Assembly: GCA_052033915.1 (NCBI GenBank)
Contig: JBPOJF010000005.1
Span: 1-64,000, forward strand
Source of the DNA: CALMZY01 sp052033915
Lineage (GTDB): Bacteria; Verrucomicrobiota; Kiritimatiellia; CAIQIC01; JAGNIJ01
Length of the DNA: 64,000 nucleotides
Direction of reading: 5' to 3'
Shown here: positions 49,656 through 58,611 of the stretch, piece after piece
Layout: each line of letters begins with the position of its first letter
Numbering within the stretch: position 1 is the stretch's first letter
Program-made: the position numbers and the translations under genes
The notes under the pieces: generated by a model
Database searches by the model: none
What the model saw: only the letters and a program-made list of their open reading frames with translations
Told to the model about the DNA's origin: nothing

Positions 49656-51632
49656 TTACAGCTTCCAGATCAAAAGGGCCAACAGCGTCACGGCGATGTA
49701 CAGGACATAAAGCTGGAGGCGGCCGTGTTGCAGCCAGCGCATGCGCGAAACGCCGGACTCGACCGCGAGAAAGAGCGGCTTGAAAAGGCGACGCTTGAAC
49801 ACGTCCACCCGTTCACTGCCGTAGAACGCCGTCTTGGGGAAAAGACCCTTCGGGGGCGAAGCGCGTATCTTCGTCCCAATCGCCCGAGGGAAGAGGCGCG
49901 CCAGCGGTTGGCTGAACGATGACGCCGTGTACTGCATTCGGGCATCCGGTTTCAAGTAGCCGCAATCCCACGTGCCCGCGCAAGCCACTTCCCGGCCGGC
50001 CAGCAGGCGCCGGCGCACGAACACCAAACCGATCACAAGAGCCATCAGCGCAACTCCGGCTCCGACCGCGAAGGCCAGCATCGAGGTCAGGGTTGAAAGG
50101 ACATGATCGAGGGCAAAGGCATCCATACCCGTGGCATCCCCGAGCACGCGGACGACCAGCCGGCAGGCCGCCGGAGCGGCGAGTCCGATCGCCGCGCAGG
50201 CCGCCGCCAGCACGAGCATCGGAATCCACATCGCGCGTCCGCATTCGTGGGCGCGGGCCGCCGCCTCCGACCGCGGTTCGCCGAGGAAGACGATACCGAA
50301 CACCTTCGTGAAACATGCCGCCGCGAGACCGCCGATGAGCGCCAGCCCGATCACGAGGCCGAGCGCGGGGTACACGATGGCGGGCTGTTCCGAGATGACG
50401 CCTTTAAACGCGCCGAAATAGATCAGAAACTCGCTGACGAATCCGTTCAGCGGCGGCAACGCGCAGATCGCGGCCGCGCCGATGAGGAAGAAGGACCCCG
50501 TCCGCGGCATACGCTTCAGCAGTCCGCCCAGATGATCCATATCGCGCGTGCCCGTCACATGCACCACCGCGCCCGCCCCGAGAAACAGCAGGCCCTTGAA
50601 CGCGGCGTGATTTACCACGTGAAGGAGGGCGCCCACGAGCCCCGCCACCGCGACGGTCAAGTTGGCATAGCTTATGCCCAGCATTCCGAGCCCAAGTCCG
50701 AGCGCGATGATCCCGGCATTTTCGACCGTCGAATACGCCAGCAGGCGCTTCACATCGCGCTGCGCCAGCGCGAAGAGAATGCCGAGGATGCCGGATACCG
50801 CGCCGATCCCGATCAACGTCAGCCCCCACCAGGGCGGCGGCGGGCCCAGGAACGTCAGCACACGGAACAAGCCGTAGATTCCCGTCTTGATCATCACACC
50901 CGACATGAGCGCGGAAACGTGGCTGGGCGCCGCCGGATGCGCTTCCGGCAGCCAGACGTGAAGCGGCATAAAGCCGGCCTTCGTTCCGAACCCGATGACG
51001 GCAAGGAGGAACAGGACGCCCGCGGACGCGGCGGGCACGGAGCCGAACGAGATGAAGTTAAGCGACCCCGCGTCGCGCCCGAGCAGGAGGAACAGCGCGA
51101 ACAGGAACGCCGTGCCGATGTGCGTGGCCACCAGATAGGTCCACCCCGCCCGGCGCACGTCATCCTTGTCGTGGTCAAACGTCACAAGGAAAAAAGACGC
51201 CAGCGACATGAGTTCCCACGCCACGAGGAACAGCGCGGCGTTTCTCGCGATCACGACGACGATCATGCTCGCAACCAGCACATTGAAGAAGAACCTCAAA
51301 GCCCCTGTGGATTCCCGGCCCCGCCATGCCGCCATGTACTCCTGCCCATAGACGGCGGCCAAGGCCGAAAGGACGACGATCGGAATCAGGAAAAAGGCCG
51401 ACAGCATATCGATTTCAATCGACAGCGAACCGTACGGCACGCTCCAGGGACGGAGCCACGCTTCCGAGATTCCCCCCGCTAGAACGCGAACCGGCTGAAT
51501 CAGGCCGACCCCGCATCCCGCCACAGCGCCTCCCGCTCCGAACGCGGTCGAAAGCCTCGGCCAACGCGCCGTCAGCAAGGCCAGAACCCCGCCCGCAAGC
51601 AGAAAGATCACCGCAGTCATAATCGGGGGCAT
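49656..51632 (-). CDS. Hydrogenase-4-like membrane subunit HyfB type (NuoL)
   Basis: A 658-residue antiporter-like subunit with about 16 helices. Motifs are WELMSLASFFLVTFDHDK (Glu of the proton channel), KAGFMPLHVWLPEAHPAAPSHVSALMSGVMIKTGIYG and VKRLLAYSTVENAGIIALG. The C-terminal part (from about 540) is the long HyfB/NuoL-type tail with basic loops. ATG at 51632 follows the HTH-EIIA gene stop by two bases. First subunit gene of the complex. Confidence 0.88.
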   Translation of the reverse strand: MPPIMTAVIFLLAGGVLALLTARWPRLSTAFGAGGAVAGCGVGLIQPVRVLAGGISEAWLRPWSVPYGSLSIEIDMLSAFFLIPIVVLSALAAVYGQEYMAAWRGRESTGALRFFFNVLVASMIVVVIARNAALFLVAWELMSLASFFLVTFDHDKDDVRRAGWTYLVATHIGTAFLFALFLLLGRDAGSLNFISFGSVPAASAGVLFLLAVIGFGTKAGFMPLHVWLPEAHPAAPSHVSALMSGVMIKTGIYGLFRVLTFLGPPPPWWGLTLIGIGAVSGILGILFALAQRDVKRLLAYSTVENAGIIALGLGLGMLGISYANLTVAVAGLVGALLHVVNHAAFKGLLFLGAGAVVHVTGTRDMDHLGGLLKRMPRTGSFFLIGAAAICALPPLNGFVSEFLIYFGAFKGVISEQPAIVYPALGLVIGLALIGGLAAACFTKVFGIVFLGEPRSEAAARAHECGRAMWIPMLVLAAACAAIGLAAPAACRLVVRVLGDATGMDAFALDHVLSTLTSMLAFAVGAGVALMALVIGLVFVRRRLLAGREVACAGTWDCGYLKPDARMQYTASSFSQPLARLFPRAIGTKIRASPPKGLFPKTAFYGSERVDVFKRRLFKPLFLAVESGVSRMRWLQHGRLQLYVLYIAVTLLALLIWKL

Positions 51633-51634
51633 GT

Positions 51635-52306
51635 TCACAGATCCGACTCCACGGCGCGAACGGCGGTAAGAATCTCCGCGGCGAGCGCCTTGCAATGAAC
51701 CAACCACCTGAACCGGGCATCTTTCAACACGAATCCGAGCCTGGCGAGCAGATGAAGGTGAACGCGAATACTCGGACTAACCATGGAAAACAGGGCGTGC
51801 ACAGGCTTGTGGTCGAGCGCGCCAAAATCGATGGGCGTCTTCAGAAAACAAAGCGTGATGGCCGGTTTCCTGACGTGAAGAACAATCGGGTTCCGCACAT
51901 GCGGGATGGCGATACCGTCGCCCACCGCTGTCGAGCCGAGGGACTCGCGCGCGAGCAGCACGCTGAGCAGGTATTGCCGGTCCAGTTCCGCGGGCAACGG
52001 CATGCGTTCCACCACGGCGCGCAGGACGGACTCCTTGTCCACCCCGCCGACATCGTGAAACGTTCCGCCCGTTTCCAAGGCCTCAGCCAAACCCGGCATG
52101 GGCGCGGCATCGGCGTTTCCCTTGCTGAACAGCTCCGGAGAAACGCTACGGCTCCTTGAGGTCGCCCACTCTAACAACTCGGTACGGTTGAAACGAAGCT
52201 GACCGCTAACATACTGAGCCGCTAATCCGTCTGTCCTGACCCACTGATAAACCTGTTTCTCTGAAACCTTCAGAATTCGGGCAACATCCCGAACACGTAA
52301 TTGCAT
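51635..52306 (-). CDS. HTH domain fused to PTS EIIA (PtsN-like)
   Basis: A 223-residue regulator. Residues 1-55 form a MerR/excisionase-type HTH (RDVARILKVSEKQVYQWVRTDGL, with AQYVSGQLRFNRTELLEWA). Residues about 75-220 form a PTS EIIA type 2 domain (LSVLLARESLGSTAVGDGIAIPHVRNPI), with the phosphorylatable His in IPHVRN. It is two bases upstream of the complex operon and probably senses PTS phosphorylation state and controls or modulates those genes or their product. The HTH may bind its own promoter in the divergent region 52307-52615. Combination with a complex-I-like operon is noteworthy. Confidence 0.8.
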   Translation of the reverse strand: MQLRVRDVARILKVSEKQVYQWVRTDGLAAQYVSGQLRFNRTELLEWATSRSRSVSPELFSKGNADAAPMPGLAEALETGGTFHDVGGVDKESVLRAVVERMPLPAELDRQYLLSVLLARESLGSTAVGDGIAIPHVRNPIVLHVRKPAITLCFLKTPIDFGALDHKPVHALFSMVSPSIRVHLHLLARLGFVLKDARFRWLVHCKALAAEILTAVRAVESDL

Positions 52307-52615
52307 TTCTACCGACCTGAACTTTCATACCGCGAAGAAAAACGGCGCGTGTTTTTACTCCACAGGGGGCGGCAAGTCAAGACCACCTAGCCCGTACGCC
52401 ATAACCTATTTGTATAGAACGAGTTAAAGACACCGACAGCCTGTTGCGGCATAGAGACCTGTCCCGTTGCGGACCCTGAGAGGTCGGCGGCTGAAACTTC
52501 AGATTCCCGAAGAACTTCCGCCCCGTTCGCTGTCATCGCGGACACCCGCATAACGAACGGGTTGTGTCCGCCAACGTTTTCGCATAATAGTGTGTGCGCT
52601 TTCGACCGAGGGAAC
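52307..52615. other. Divergent control region
   Basis: 309 bases between the HTH-EIIA gene and the epimerase gene. It holds AT-richer boxes (TTTGTATAGAAC near 52405; ACTCCACAGG). A 76-codon open frame (52387-52617, minus) is not credible as a gene. Confidence 0.45.
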
Positions 52616-53998
52616 ATGAGCAGTCAATCTTTTATGCGCCGAACGCATGTGGACGCCTCTGCGGACGAGGTCTTCCGGTGGCATACGCGCCCCGGCGCGT
52701 TCGAACGCCTCGTGCCGCCGTGGTCCAACGTTCGTGTACTGAACAGGACCGGCGGCATCGGCAACGGGGCGCGCATGGTCCTTCGCGTCCGGAAGGGTCC
52801 GGTGGCCCTGCCCTGGATTCTCGACCATCGCGACTGCATCGAGGGACGTCAATTTCGCGTGGTCCGGGTCTCCGGCCCCTTTCAGCGATGGGAGCACACC
52901 CACCGATTTGAACCGGACGGCGACTCCGCGTGCTATCTCCAGGACCGCATCGAGTACAGCCTGCCGTTCGGCGCCGCAGGGGATTTGATCGGGAACGCGT
53001 ATGTGAAAAACGAATTGGTGCGGTGCTTCGTGTACCGGCACCGCATCGTCAAGAACGACATCCGCCTTCACGCGGCGTACAGCGGGCAACCGCGGCTTCG
53101 CGTTCTCGTCACCGGCGCGGCCGGCTTCATCGGCTCCTCGCTCATCCCTTTCCTCACGACCGGCGGGCACGAAGTCATCAGCCTGACCCGAGGCCCGCGT
53201 GTCGGCATTCAAAACACGATTCCCTGGGAACCGGACACCGGCCGGATTCATCCCCCTGCGCTGGAGGGTTTCGACGCCGTCATACACCTGGCTGGCGAGA
53301 GCCTGAACGCCCTGCGCTGGTCGAACGAGAAGAAGAAGCGGATTCGCGACAGCCGGGGTCTGGGTACCCGGCTCCTTTGCGAGACCCTGGCCCGGCTCAA
53401 CCGTCCACCGAAAGTCCTGCTCTCCGCGTCCGCGATCGGTTTTTACGGCAACCGGGGCGGCGATATCCTGCATGAGGAAAGCGATTCCGGCGCAGGCTTC
53501 CTCGCCTCCGTTTGCCGCGACTGGGAAGCCGCCACGAAGCCCGCCGCCGACGCGGGGATCCGGGTGGTGAATCTGCGCATGGGCATCGTTCTCTCGGCCG
53601 CCGGCGGCCTGCTGGCGCGGCTATCGACGCCGTTTTACATGGGACTGGGAGGCGCCATCGGCTCCGGCTGGCAGTACATGAGTTGGATCGCCATCGACGA
53701 CGCGGTGGGCGCGATTCATCACGCGCTGATGACGAACACGCTCAGCGGACCGGTCAACGTCGTCGGCCCCTACGCCGCCTTCAACCGCGATTTCACGAAG
53801 ACCTTCGGGCGCGTGATCGAACGTCCCGCCGTCTGTCATATGCCGACCTTTGCGGCGCGAACCCTGATGGGCGAAGCGGCCGACCAGATGATCCTGGCCA
53901 GCGCGCGCGTGGAGCCGCGCCGCCTTCTCGACACCGGATACGTCTTCCTCTATCCGGAACTCGAGGGGGCGCTCCGGCACGTTCTGGGCCGGGCGTAA
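52616..53998 (+). CDS. TIGR01777 epimerase with N-terminal SRPBCC domain
   Basis: A 460-residue protein. Residues 1-150 form a START/SRPBCC-like domain (VDASADEVFRWHTRPGAFERLVPPW; DHRDCIEGRQFRVVRVSGPF). Residues 160-460 form an NAD(P)-binding extended SDR domain with VLVTGAAGFIGSSL, SASAIGFYGNRGGD (active site Tyr-x3-Lys not in the classic spacing) and the TIGR01777 C-terminal region. Family function is not firmly known. ATG at 52616 with GAGGG just upstream. Followed by TrpB2 after 73 bases. Confidence 0.85.
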   Translation: MSSQSFMRRTHVDASADEVFRWHTRPGAFERLVPPWSNVRVLNRTGGIGNGARMVLRVRKGPVALPWILDHRDCIEGRQFRVVRVSGPFQRWEHTHRFEPDGDSACYLQDRIEYSLPFGAAGDLIGNAYVKNELVRCFVYRHRIVKNDIRLHAAYSGQPRLRVLVTGAAGFIGSSLIPFLTTGGHEVISLTRGPRVGIQNTIPWEPDTGRIHPPALEGFDAVIHLAGESLNALRWSNEKKKRIRDSRGLGTRLLCETLARLNRPPKVLLSASAIGFYGNRGGDILHEESDSGAGFLASVCRDWEAATKPAADAGIRVVNLRMGIVLSAAGGLLARLSTPFYMGLGGAIGSGWQYMSWIAIDDAVGAIHHALMTNTLSGPVNVVGPYAAFNRDFTKTFGRVIERPAVCHMPTFAARTLMGEAADQMILASARVEPRRLLDTGYVFLYPELEGALRHVLGRA

Positions 53999-54071
53999 AG
54001 CCTGCGCGCCGAAATTGACGCCGGCGGCTCTTTCGTAGTACGTTTCGGCCCTCGAACTTAAGGAGAACCCA

Positions 54072-55379
54072 ATGAACGAAAGAACATCGTTCCCGCTGAC
54101 GCAGAAAGACATTCCGACGCACTGGTACAACATCCTTGCCGATTTTCCCGAACCGGTCCCGCCCCCGCTGCACCCTGCGACCCGACAGCCGGTCACCCTG
54201 GCGGACATGACCGCGATCTTCCCTGAGAATCTCGTCATGCAGGAAATGAGCACGGAGCGGCACGTCGAAATTCCGGCGGAGGTTCGGGACATCTACGCCC
54301 TGTGGCGGCCCACCCCCCTGCTCCGCGCCGCCCGGCTGGAGAAGGCCCTTCAGACGCCCGCGCACATCTACTACAAGTACGAAGGAGCCAGCCCCGCCGG
54401 CAGCCATAAGCCCAACACGGCGGTCGCCCAGGCGTATTACAACAAGCAGGCCGGCACGAAGCGGCTGGCCACCGAGACGGGCGCGGGCCAATGGGGCGCT
54501 TCGCTGGCCATGGCCTGCAAGATGTTCGATCTCGAGTGCGTGGTGTACATGGTCAAGGTCAGCTATCAGCAGAAACCCTACCGCAAGATGCTCATGCACA
54601 CGTGGGGCGCGACCGTCCACTCCAGCCCGACGAAACACACGCAGGTGGGGCGCACGATTCTCGAGAAGGATCCGGAATGTCCGGGCAGCCTCGGCATAGC
54701 GATCAGCGAGGCGGTCGAGGACACAGTGCACCACAAGGACACCAAGTACTCGCTCGGCAGCGTGCTGAACCACGTCTGTATGCACCAAACCATCGTAGGC
54801 CAGGAGTGCATGAAACAGATGGAACTCGCTGGAGAGAAACCGGACGTCGTCATCGGCTGCGTCGGCGGCGGCAGCAACTTTGCCGGCATTTCGTTCCCTT
54901 ACATCCGCGAGAAGATCGTCAACAAGGACCCGATCCGCATTGTGGCGGTCGAACCCTCGGTCTGCCCCAAGCTGACGAAGGGCGAACACCGTTACGACTT
55001 CGGCGACACCGCGGGGATGACGCCCCTCCTGATGATGTACACGCTCGGTCACGACTACATGCCGCCGGCCATTCATGCGGGCGGCCTGCGTTATCACGGC
55101 ATGGCGCCGACCGTCAGCCAGGCCCGAAAGCTGGGCTTGATCGAAGCGGTCTCCTACGAGCAGGCCAGGATCTTCGAGAACGGCGTGCGGTTTGCGCAGA
55201 CTGAGGGCATCGTGCCGGCGCCGGAATCGTCCCACGCAATCACCGCGGCGGTGGATGAGGCCATCAAGGCGCGCGAGGAAGGCAAGAAACGCGTCATCCT
55301 GTTCAACCTCTCCGGACATGGACTGCTGGACCTGGCCTCGTACGACTCCTTCCTGGCAGGACACATGAAGAATGTGTGA
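54072..55379 (+). CDS. trpB2: Tryptophan synthase beta-like protein, TrpB2 class
   Basis: A 435-residue PLP enzyme. PLP Lys113 lies in SPAGSHKPNTA, the glycine-rich phosphate loop is CVGGGSNF, and LNHVCMHQTIVGQE follows; the N-terminal extension (LADFPEPVPPPLHP) is the TrpB2 signature. TrpB2 works without TrpA, using serine and indole or as an alternative serine-type enzyme. No trpA or other trp gene is near. SD AAGGAG at 54060-54065. Confidence 0.9.
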   Translation: MNERTSFPLTQKDIPTHWYNILADFPEPVPPPLHPATRQPVTLADMTAIFPENLVMQEMSTERHVEIPAEVRDIYALWRPTPLLRAARLEKALQTPAHIYYKYEGASPAGSHKPNTAVAQAYYNKQAGTKRLATETGAGQWGASLAMACKMFDLECVVYMVKVSYQQKPYRKMLMHTWGATVHSSPTKHTQVGRTILEKDPECPGSLGIAISEAVEDTVHHKDTKYSLGSVLNHVCMHQTIVGQECMKQMELAGEKPDVVIGCVGGGSNFAGISFPYIREKIVNKDPIRIVAVEPSVCPKLTKGEHRYDFGDTAGMTPLLMMYTLGHDYMPPAIHAGGLRYHGMAPTVSQARKLGLIEAVSYEQARIFENGVRFAQTEGIVPAPESSHAITAAVDEAIKAREEGKKRVILFNLSGHGLLDLASYDSFLAGHMKNV

Positions 55380-55479
55380 AAGGTAACGCGCATCCTTCGA
55401 CAAGGCCGGCGCCGCCTCGCATCACGCGGAAGTCAACGGGGCGTTGAGGAAGCTGTAGTGGAAATAAACGCGGTCCGCC

Positions 55480-56712
55480 ATGTTTGATGTCGCGCTGATC
55501 ATCTTCCTGCTGACCTACATCGGCGTGGCCCTGGGCGAGATTCCCGGCCTCGCCCTCGACCGCACCGGCATCGCACTCCTGGGGGCGCTGGCCATGGTTG
55601 TCACGGGAGTGGTGTCCGAGAAAGACGCCCTGCTGAGCGTGGACTACCCGACCATCGTCCTGCTGTACGCGCTCATGGTGGTCTCCGGCCAGCTTCGCCT
55701 CGGCGGTTTCTACACGTGGGTCGCTCTCAAAATCAGCCGGATGACCGAGCGGCCAGCCGCGTTTCTTTTCCTCGTGATGCTGGTCAGCGCGGCGCTCTCC
55801 GCCCTCATGGTCAACGACATCATCTGCCTGGCCTTCACGCCGGTTCTCGCGGTCGCGATGCTTCGCGCGGGACTGAACCCGATCCCCTACCTGATCGGCC
55901 TTGCCGTCGCGAGCAACATCGGCTCCGCCGCCACGATCGTCGGAAATCCCCAGAACATGCTCATCGGTCAGGTCGGCCGCCTGCACTTCGGCGATTTCCT
56001 GCTCTGGTGCGCGCCCCCCACGCTGATCAGCCTCCTGCTCTCGTACATGTTGATTGAGTTCCTCTACCGGGGACGATTCAAGGCGGCCGTCTCCGCCGTC
56101 GGCGCCCAGCATGAAAGCTGGCCCGCCTTCGACCGGCGTCAAAGCGCCAAGGGTCTCGCCGCCATGCTGATCCTCATGGGGTTATTCTTTACCCCGATCC
56201 CGCGCGAACTGAGCGCCATGTCGATCGCCGGGCTCCTGCTGTGCAATCGCCGGATGCCGACGCGGCAAATCCTGAACCTCGTGGACTGGCATCTCATCAC
56301 GCTCTTTCTGGGTCTGTTTGTGGTCATCCAGGGGATCGAAACGACCCGCCTGCCGGCCCTGTCCATCGAATGGCTGAAAGCGCACGGCATTGATATCGGG
56401 AACCTCTACGTGTTCGCGATCGTGTCCAACCTGCTGAGCAACCTGGTGAGCAACGTCCCCGCAACCATGGTGCTCGTGAAGTTCACCAGCGCCGCGACCC
56501 CGGAACCGTGGTATGTACTGGCCCTGTCGACGACCTTTGCGGGGAACCTCTTCACCATCGGGAGCATTGCAAACCTGATCGTCATCGAGCAGGCGAAGAT
56601 TTACGGGATTCACATCTCGTTCAGGGAACACGCCCGGATCGGAATTCCCGTGACACTGGTGTCCATGGCGGTATTGATGCTGTGGATATGGTTGCGAACG
56701 ACACCCTTTTAA
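55480..56712 (+). CDS. ArsB/NhaD superfamily anion transporter
   Basis: A 410-residue membrane protein with about 11 helices, of the ion-transporter (IT) superfamily (ArsB, CitMHS, NhaD). Conserved Asn and Gly segments: SAALSALMVNDIICLAFTPVLA (about 105-125), ASNIGSAATIVGNPQNMLIG (about 145-165), and the matching second half NLLSNLVSNVPATMVLV. Substrate could be an inorganic anion or Na+/H+; not resolved. No ars regulator nearby. Followed by a TSUP permease. Confidence 0.82.
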   Translation: MFDVALIIFLLTYIGVALGEIPGLALDRTGIALLGALAMVVTGVVSEKDALLSVDYPTIVLLYALMVVSGQLRLGGFYTWVALKISRMTERPAAFLFLVMLVSAALSALMVNDIICLAFTPVLAVAMLRAGLNPIPYLIGLAVASNIGSAATIVGNPQNMLIGQVGRLHFGDFLLWCAPPTLISLLLSYMLIEFLYRGRFKAAVSAVGAQHESWPAFDRRQSAKGLAAMLILMGLFFTPIPRELSAMSIAGLLLCNRRMPTRQILNLVDWHLITLFLGLFVVIQGIETTRLPALSIEWLKAHGIDIGNLYVFAIVSNLLSNLVSNVPATMVLVKFTSAATPEPWYVLALSTTFAGNLFTIGSIANLIVIEQAKIYGIHISFREHARIGIPVTLVSMAVLMLWIWLRTTPF

Positions 56713-56732
56713 AAGAAGGAGACACGAAACCC

Positions 56733-57095
56733 ATGACCCACATCGTCCTTTTCCTCCTGATCGGCCTTCTGGCCGGCACCTTGAGCGGACTGCTCGGGAT
56801 CGGTGGCGGTACGATCATCGTGCCGGCGCTGGTCTTCATTTTCGGATACAGCCAGCATCTGGCGCAGGGCACGACCCTCGCGCTGATGATCCCGCCGATC
56901 GGTATCCTGGCGGCCTGGACGTATTACAGACAGGGCGACGTCAACCTGTCGGCGGCGGTGTTCATCTGCCTGGGGTTCGTGCTCGGCGGCCTGTTCGGCG
57001 CGCGCCTCGCCGCCGTCATTCCCGACCTGCTTCTGCGGCGGTTGTTCGGCGTGTTTTTCCTGCTCGTCTCGGTGCGGATGATGATCGGGAAATAG
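56733..57095 (+). CDS. Half-size TSUP (TauE/SafE) permease
   Basis: A 120-residue protein with about four membrane helices. It has the TSUP motif LAGTLSGLLGIGGGTIIVPALVFIFGYSQHLAQGTTLALMIPPIGILAAW, with the Gly-rich stretch. Full TSUP proteins have eight helices, so this equals one half and may act as a dimer. ATG at 56733, GGAGA 12 bases upstream. Stop 11 bases from the convergent aroC stop, so the region ends here. Could export sulfite or an organosulfonate. Confidence 0.82.
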   Translation: MTHIVLFLLIGLLAGTLSGLLGIGGGTIIVPALVFIFGYSQHLAQGTTLALMIPPIGILAAWTYYRQGDVNLSAAVFICLGFVLGGLFGARLAAVIPDLLLRRLFGVFFLLVSVRMMIGK

Positions 57096-57106
57096 CGGCG
57101 CGGCAA

Positions 57107-58195
57107 CTACCCGATGGCCCTGCGCGAGTTCTGATGCAAGGCCAGATCGGCCAGCACAAGCGCCGCCATCGACTCGACGATCGGAACGGCGCGCGGAACG
57201 ACGCACGGATCGTGACGGCCCTTGGCCTCCAACACGGCGGGGTTTCCATCGAAATCAGCCGTCTTCTGCGGAAGACCGATCGTTGCCGGCGGCTTGAACG
57301 CGACGCGGAAGACGATCGGCATACCGTTGGAAATACCGCCCTGAACGCCCCCGCTCCAATTCGTTGCCGTGCCCAACCCTCCGCCCTGTTTCACGAACGG
57401 GTCATTGTGCGATGAACCGCGCATACGCGCGCCGGCGAACCCGGACCCGATCTCAAAGCCCTTCGTCGAGGGGATGGACAGCATGGCCTGCGCGAGTTTC
57501 GCCTCCAGCTTATTGAACACCGGCTCGCCCAGCCCTGCCGGAACATTCCGGCAGACACACGTAATGACGCCGCCGACCGAATCGCTCGCCGCGCGCGCGT
57601 CCCCGATGCCCCTATCCATCTTCGCCGCCGTCGCCGCATCCGGGCAACGTACAATCGACGCATCCACGTCCGCGCGCGTCAGCGCCCTCTCCGCCAGGTC
57701 CGGCGCGTCCACAAGCCCCACAGAACTGACCCAGGCCACGATGTGAACGCCGAAGCGTTCGCGCAGAAACTTCTCGGCGATCGCACCGGCCGCCACGCGC
57801 CCGATCGTCTCGCGCGCGCTGGAGCGGCCCCCGCCGCTCGAAGCGCGGACGCCATACTTCATCTGGTAGGTGTAATCCGCGTGAGAAGGCCGGGGAATAT
57901 TGAGCATTTCCTTGTAGTCGCCCGGTTTTTGATCGCGGTTGACAACCAGCAGGGCAATCGGCGTGCCGAGCGTAAGCCCCTGTTCGACGCCGGACAGAAT
58001 CGTAACGGCATCCGCTTCATCCCTCGACGTTGTGACAGCGCTCTGACCGGGCCGACGTCGGTCGAGTTGGGGCTGGATATCCTTCTCGCTCAACTCCATC
58101 CGGGGCGGACAACCGTCCACCACGGCCCCCACCCCCTTGCCGTGCGACTCGCCGAACGTCGTCACCGTGAAAACTGTCCCAAACGTGCTCGACAT
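57107..58195 (-). CDS. aroC: Chorismate synthase
   Basis: Converts EPSP to chorismate, the last step of the shikimate pathway. A 362-residue protein, start MSSTFGTVFTVTTFGESHG at 58195. Family blocks are GESHGKGVGAVVDGCPP, RRPGQSAVTTSRDEADAV, GRSSARETIGRVAAGA and the FMN/NADPH region GGVQGGISNGMPIVFRVAFKPPATI. Full length. The long upstream in-frame start at 58297 adds non-family residues and is rejected. Confidence 0.96.
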   Translation of the reverse strand: MSSTFGTVFTVTTFGESHGKGVGAVVDGCPPRMELSEKDIQPQLDRRRPGQSAVTTSRDEADAVTILSGVEQGLTLGTPIALLVVNRDQKPGDYKEMLNIPRPSHADYTYQMKYGVRASSGGGRSSARETIGRVAAGAIAEKFLRERFGVHIVAWVSSVGLVDAPDLAERALTRADVDASIVRCPDAATAAKMDRGIGDARAASDSVGGVITCVCRNVPAGLGEPVFNKLEAKLAQAMLSIPSTKGFEIGSGFAGARMRGSSHNDPFVKQGGGLGTATNWSGGVQGGISNGMPIVFRVAFKPPATIGLPQKTADFDGNPAVLEAKGRHDPCVVPRAVPIVESMAALVLADLALHQNSRRAIG

Positions 58196-58286
58196 GCTCG
58201 CCCTCCTGTTGCGGGCACTGTAGCCTCTGACACCGCTTGAGAAAAGCGGATTCTGCGGGTGAATATGCTTCCGCCTGAATGCCCCT

Positions 58287-58316
58287 TCCGTGTCCATCCG
58301 TGTTCATCCGTGGTTC
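58287..58316. repeat. 10-bp tandem repeat TCCGTGTTCA type
   Basis: Three units TCCGTGTCCA, TCCGTGTTCA, TCCGTGGTTC lie end to end between aroC and the PIN remnant. This word is a common short repeat in PVC-type and environmental genomes. Confidence 0.55.
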
Positions 58317-58342
58317 AAAGTTCTCCCCTTGCCCCAACCCCT

Positions 58343-58537
58343 CATTATTCCCAGATCGTTGAACCGGAAGAGCTCGAGAAACAAGCGATCCGCGATCCCG
58401 ATGACTTGAAGCTCCTCGGCTTGATTGCCCCCGCAAATGCCGATGTGATCGGGGACAAGGACCTCTTGGTCATCAAGAAATTCAAAAAGGCTCGAATCAT
58501 AACACCCCGCGATTTCTGGGAAACAAACAAGAAGTAA
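58343..58537 (+). pseudogene. Remnant of a PIN-domain toxin (C-terminal half)
   Basis: Only the last 65 residues remain: HYSQIVEPEELEKQAIRDPDDLKLLGLIAPANADVIGDKDLLVIKKF then ARIITPRDFWE. They match the C-terminal half of type II PIN-family toxins (RDPDD, GDKDLL, TPREF). The N-terminal half with the first catalytic Asp is gone, and the segment before GDKDLL seems to lack two residues (V-I against the usual VI-SG). No antitoxin is adjacent. A decayed gene is therefore most likely. Confidence 0.7.
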
Positions 58538-58611
58538 AAGCAGGCATCAAACCATCGCGGCCCCGTACGGATTTACCGAAGCCGCGAATCCGCAGACGCC
58601 GCGTGCCCCCC

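Noticed and set aside
52387..52617. 76-codon minus-strand frame in the divergent region
   Set aside because: Starts inside the epimerase's first codon region and would sit over both promoters; composition not convincing.
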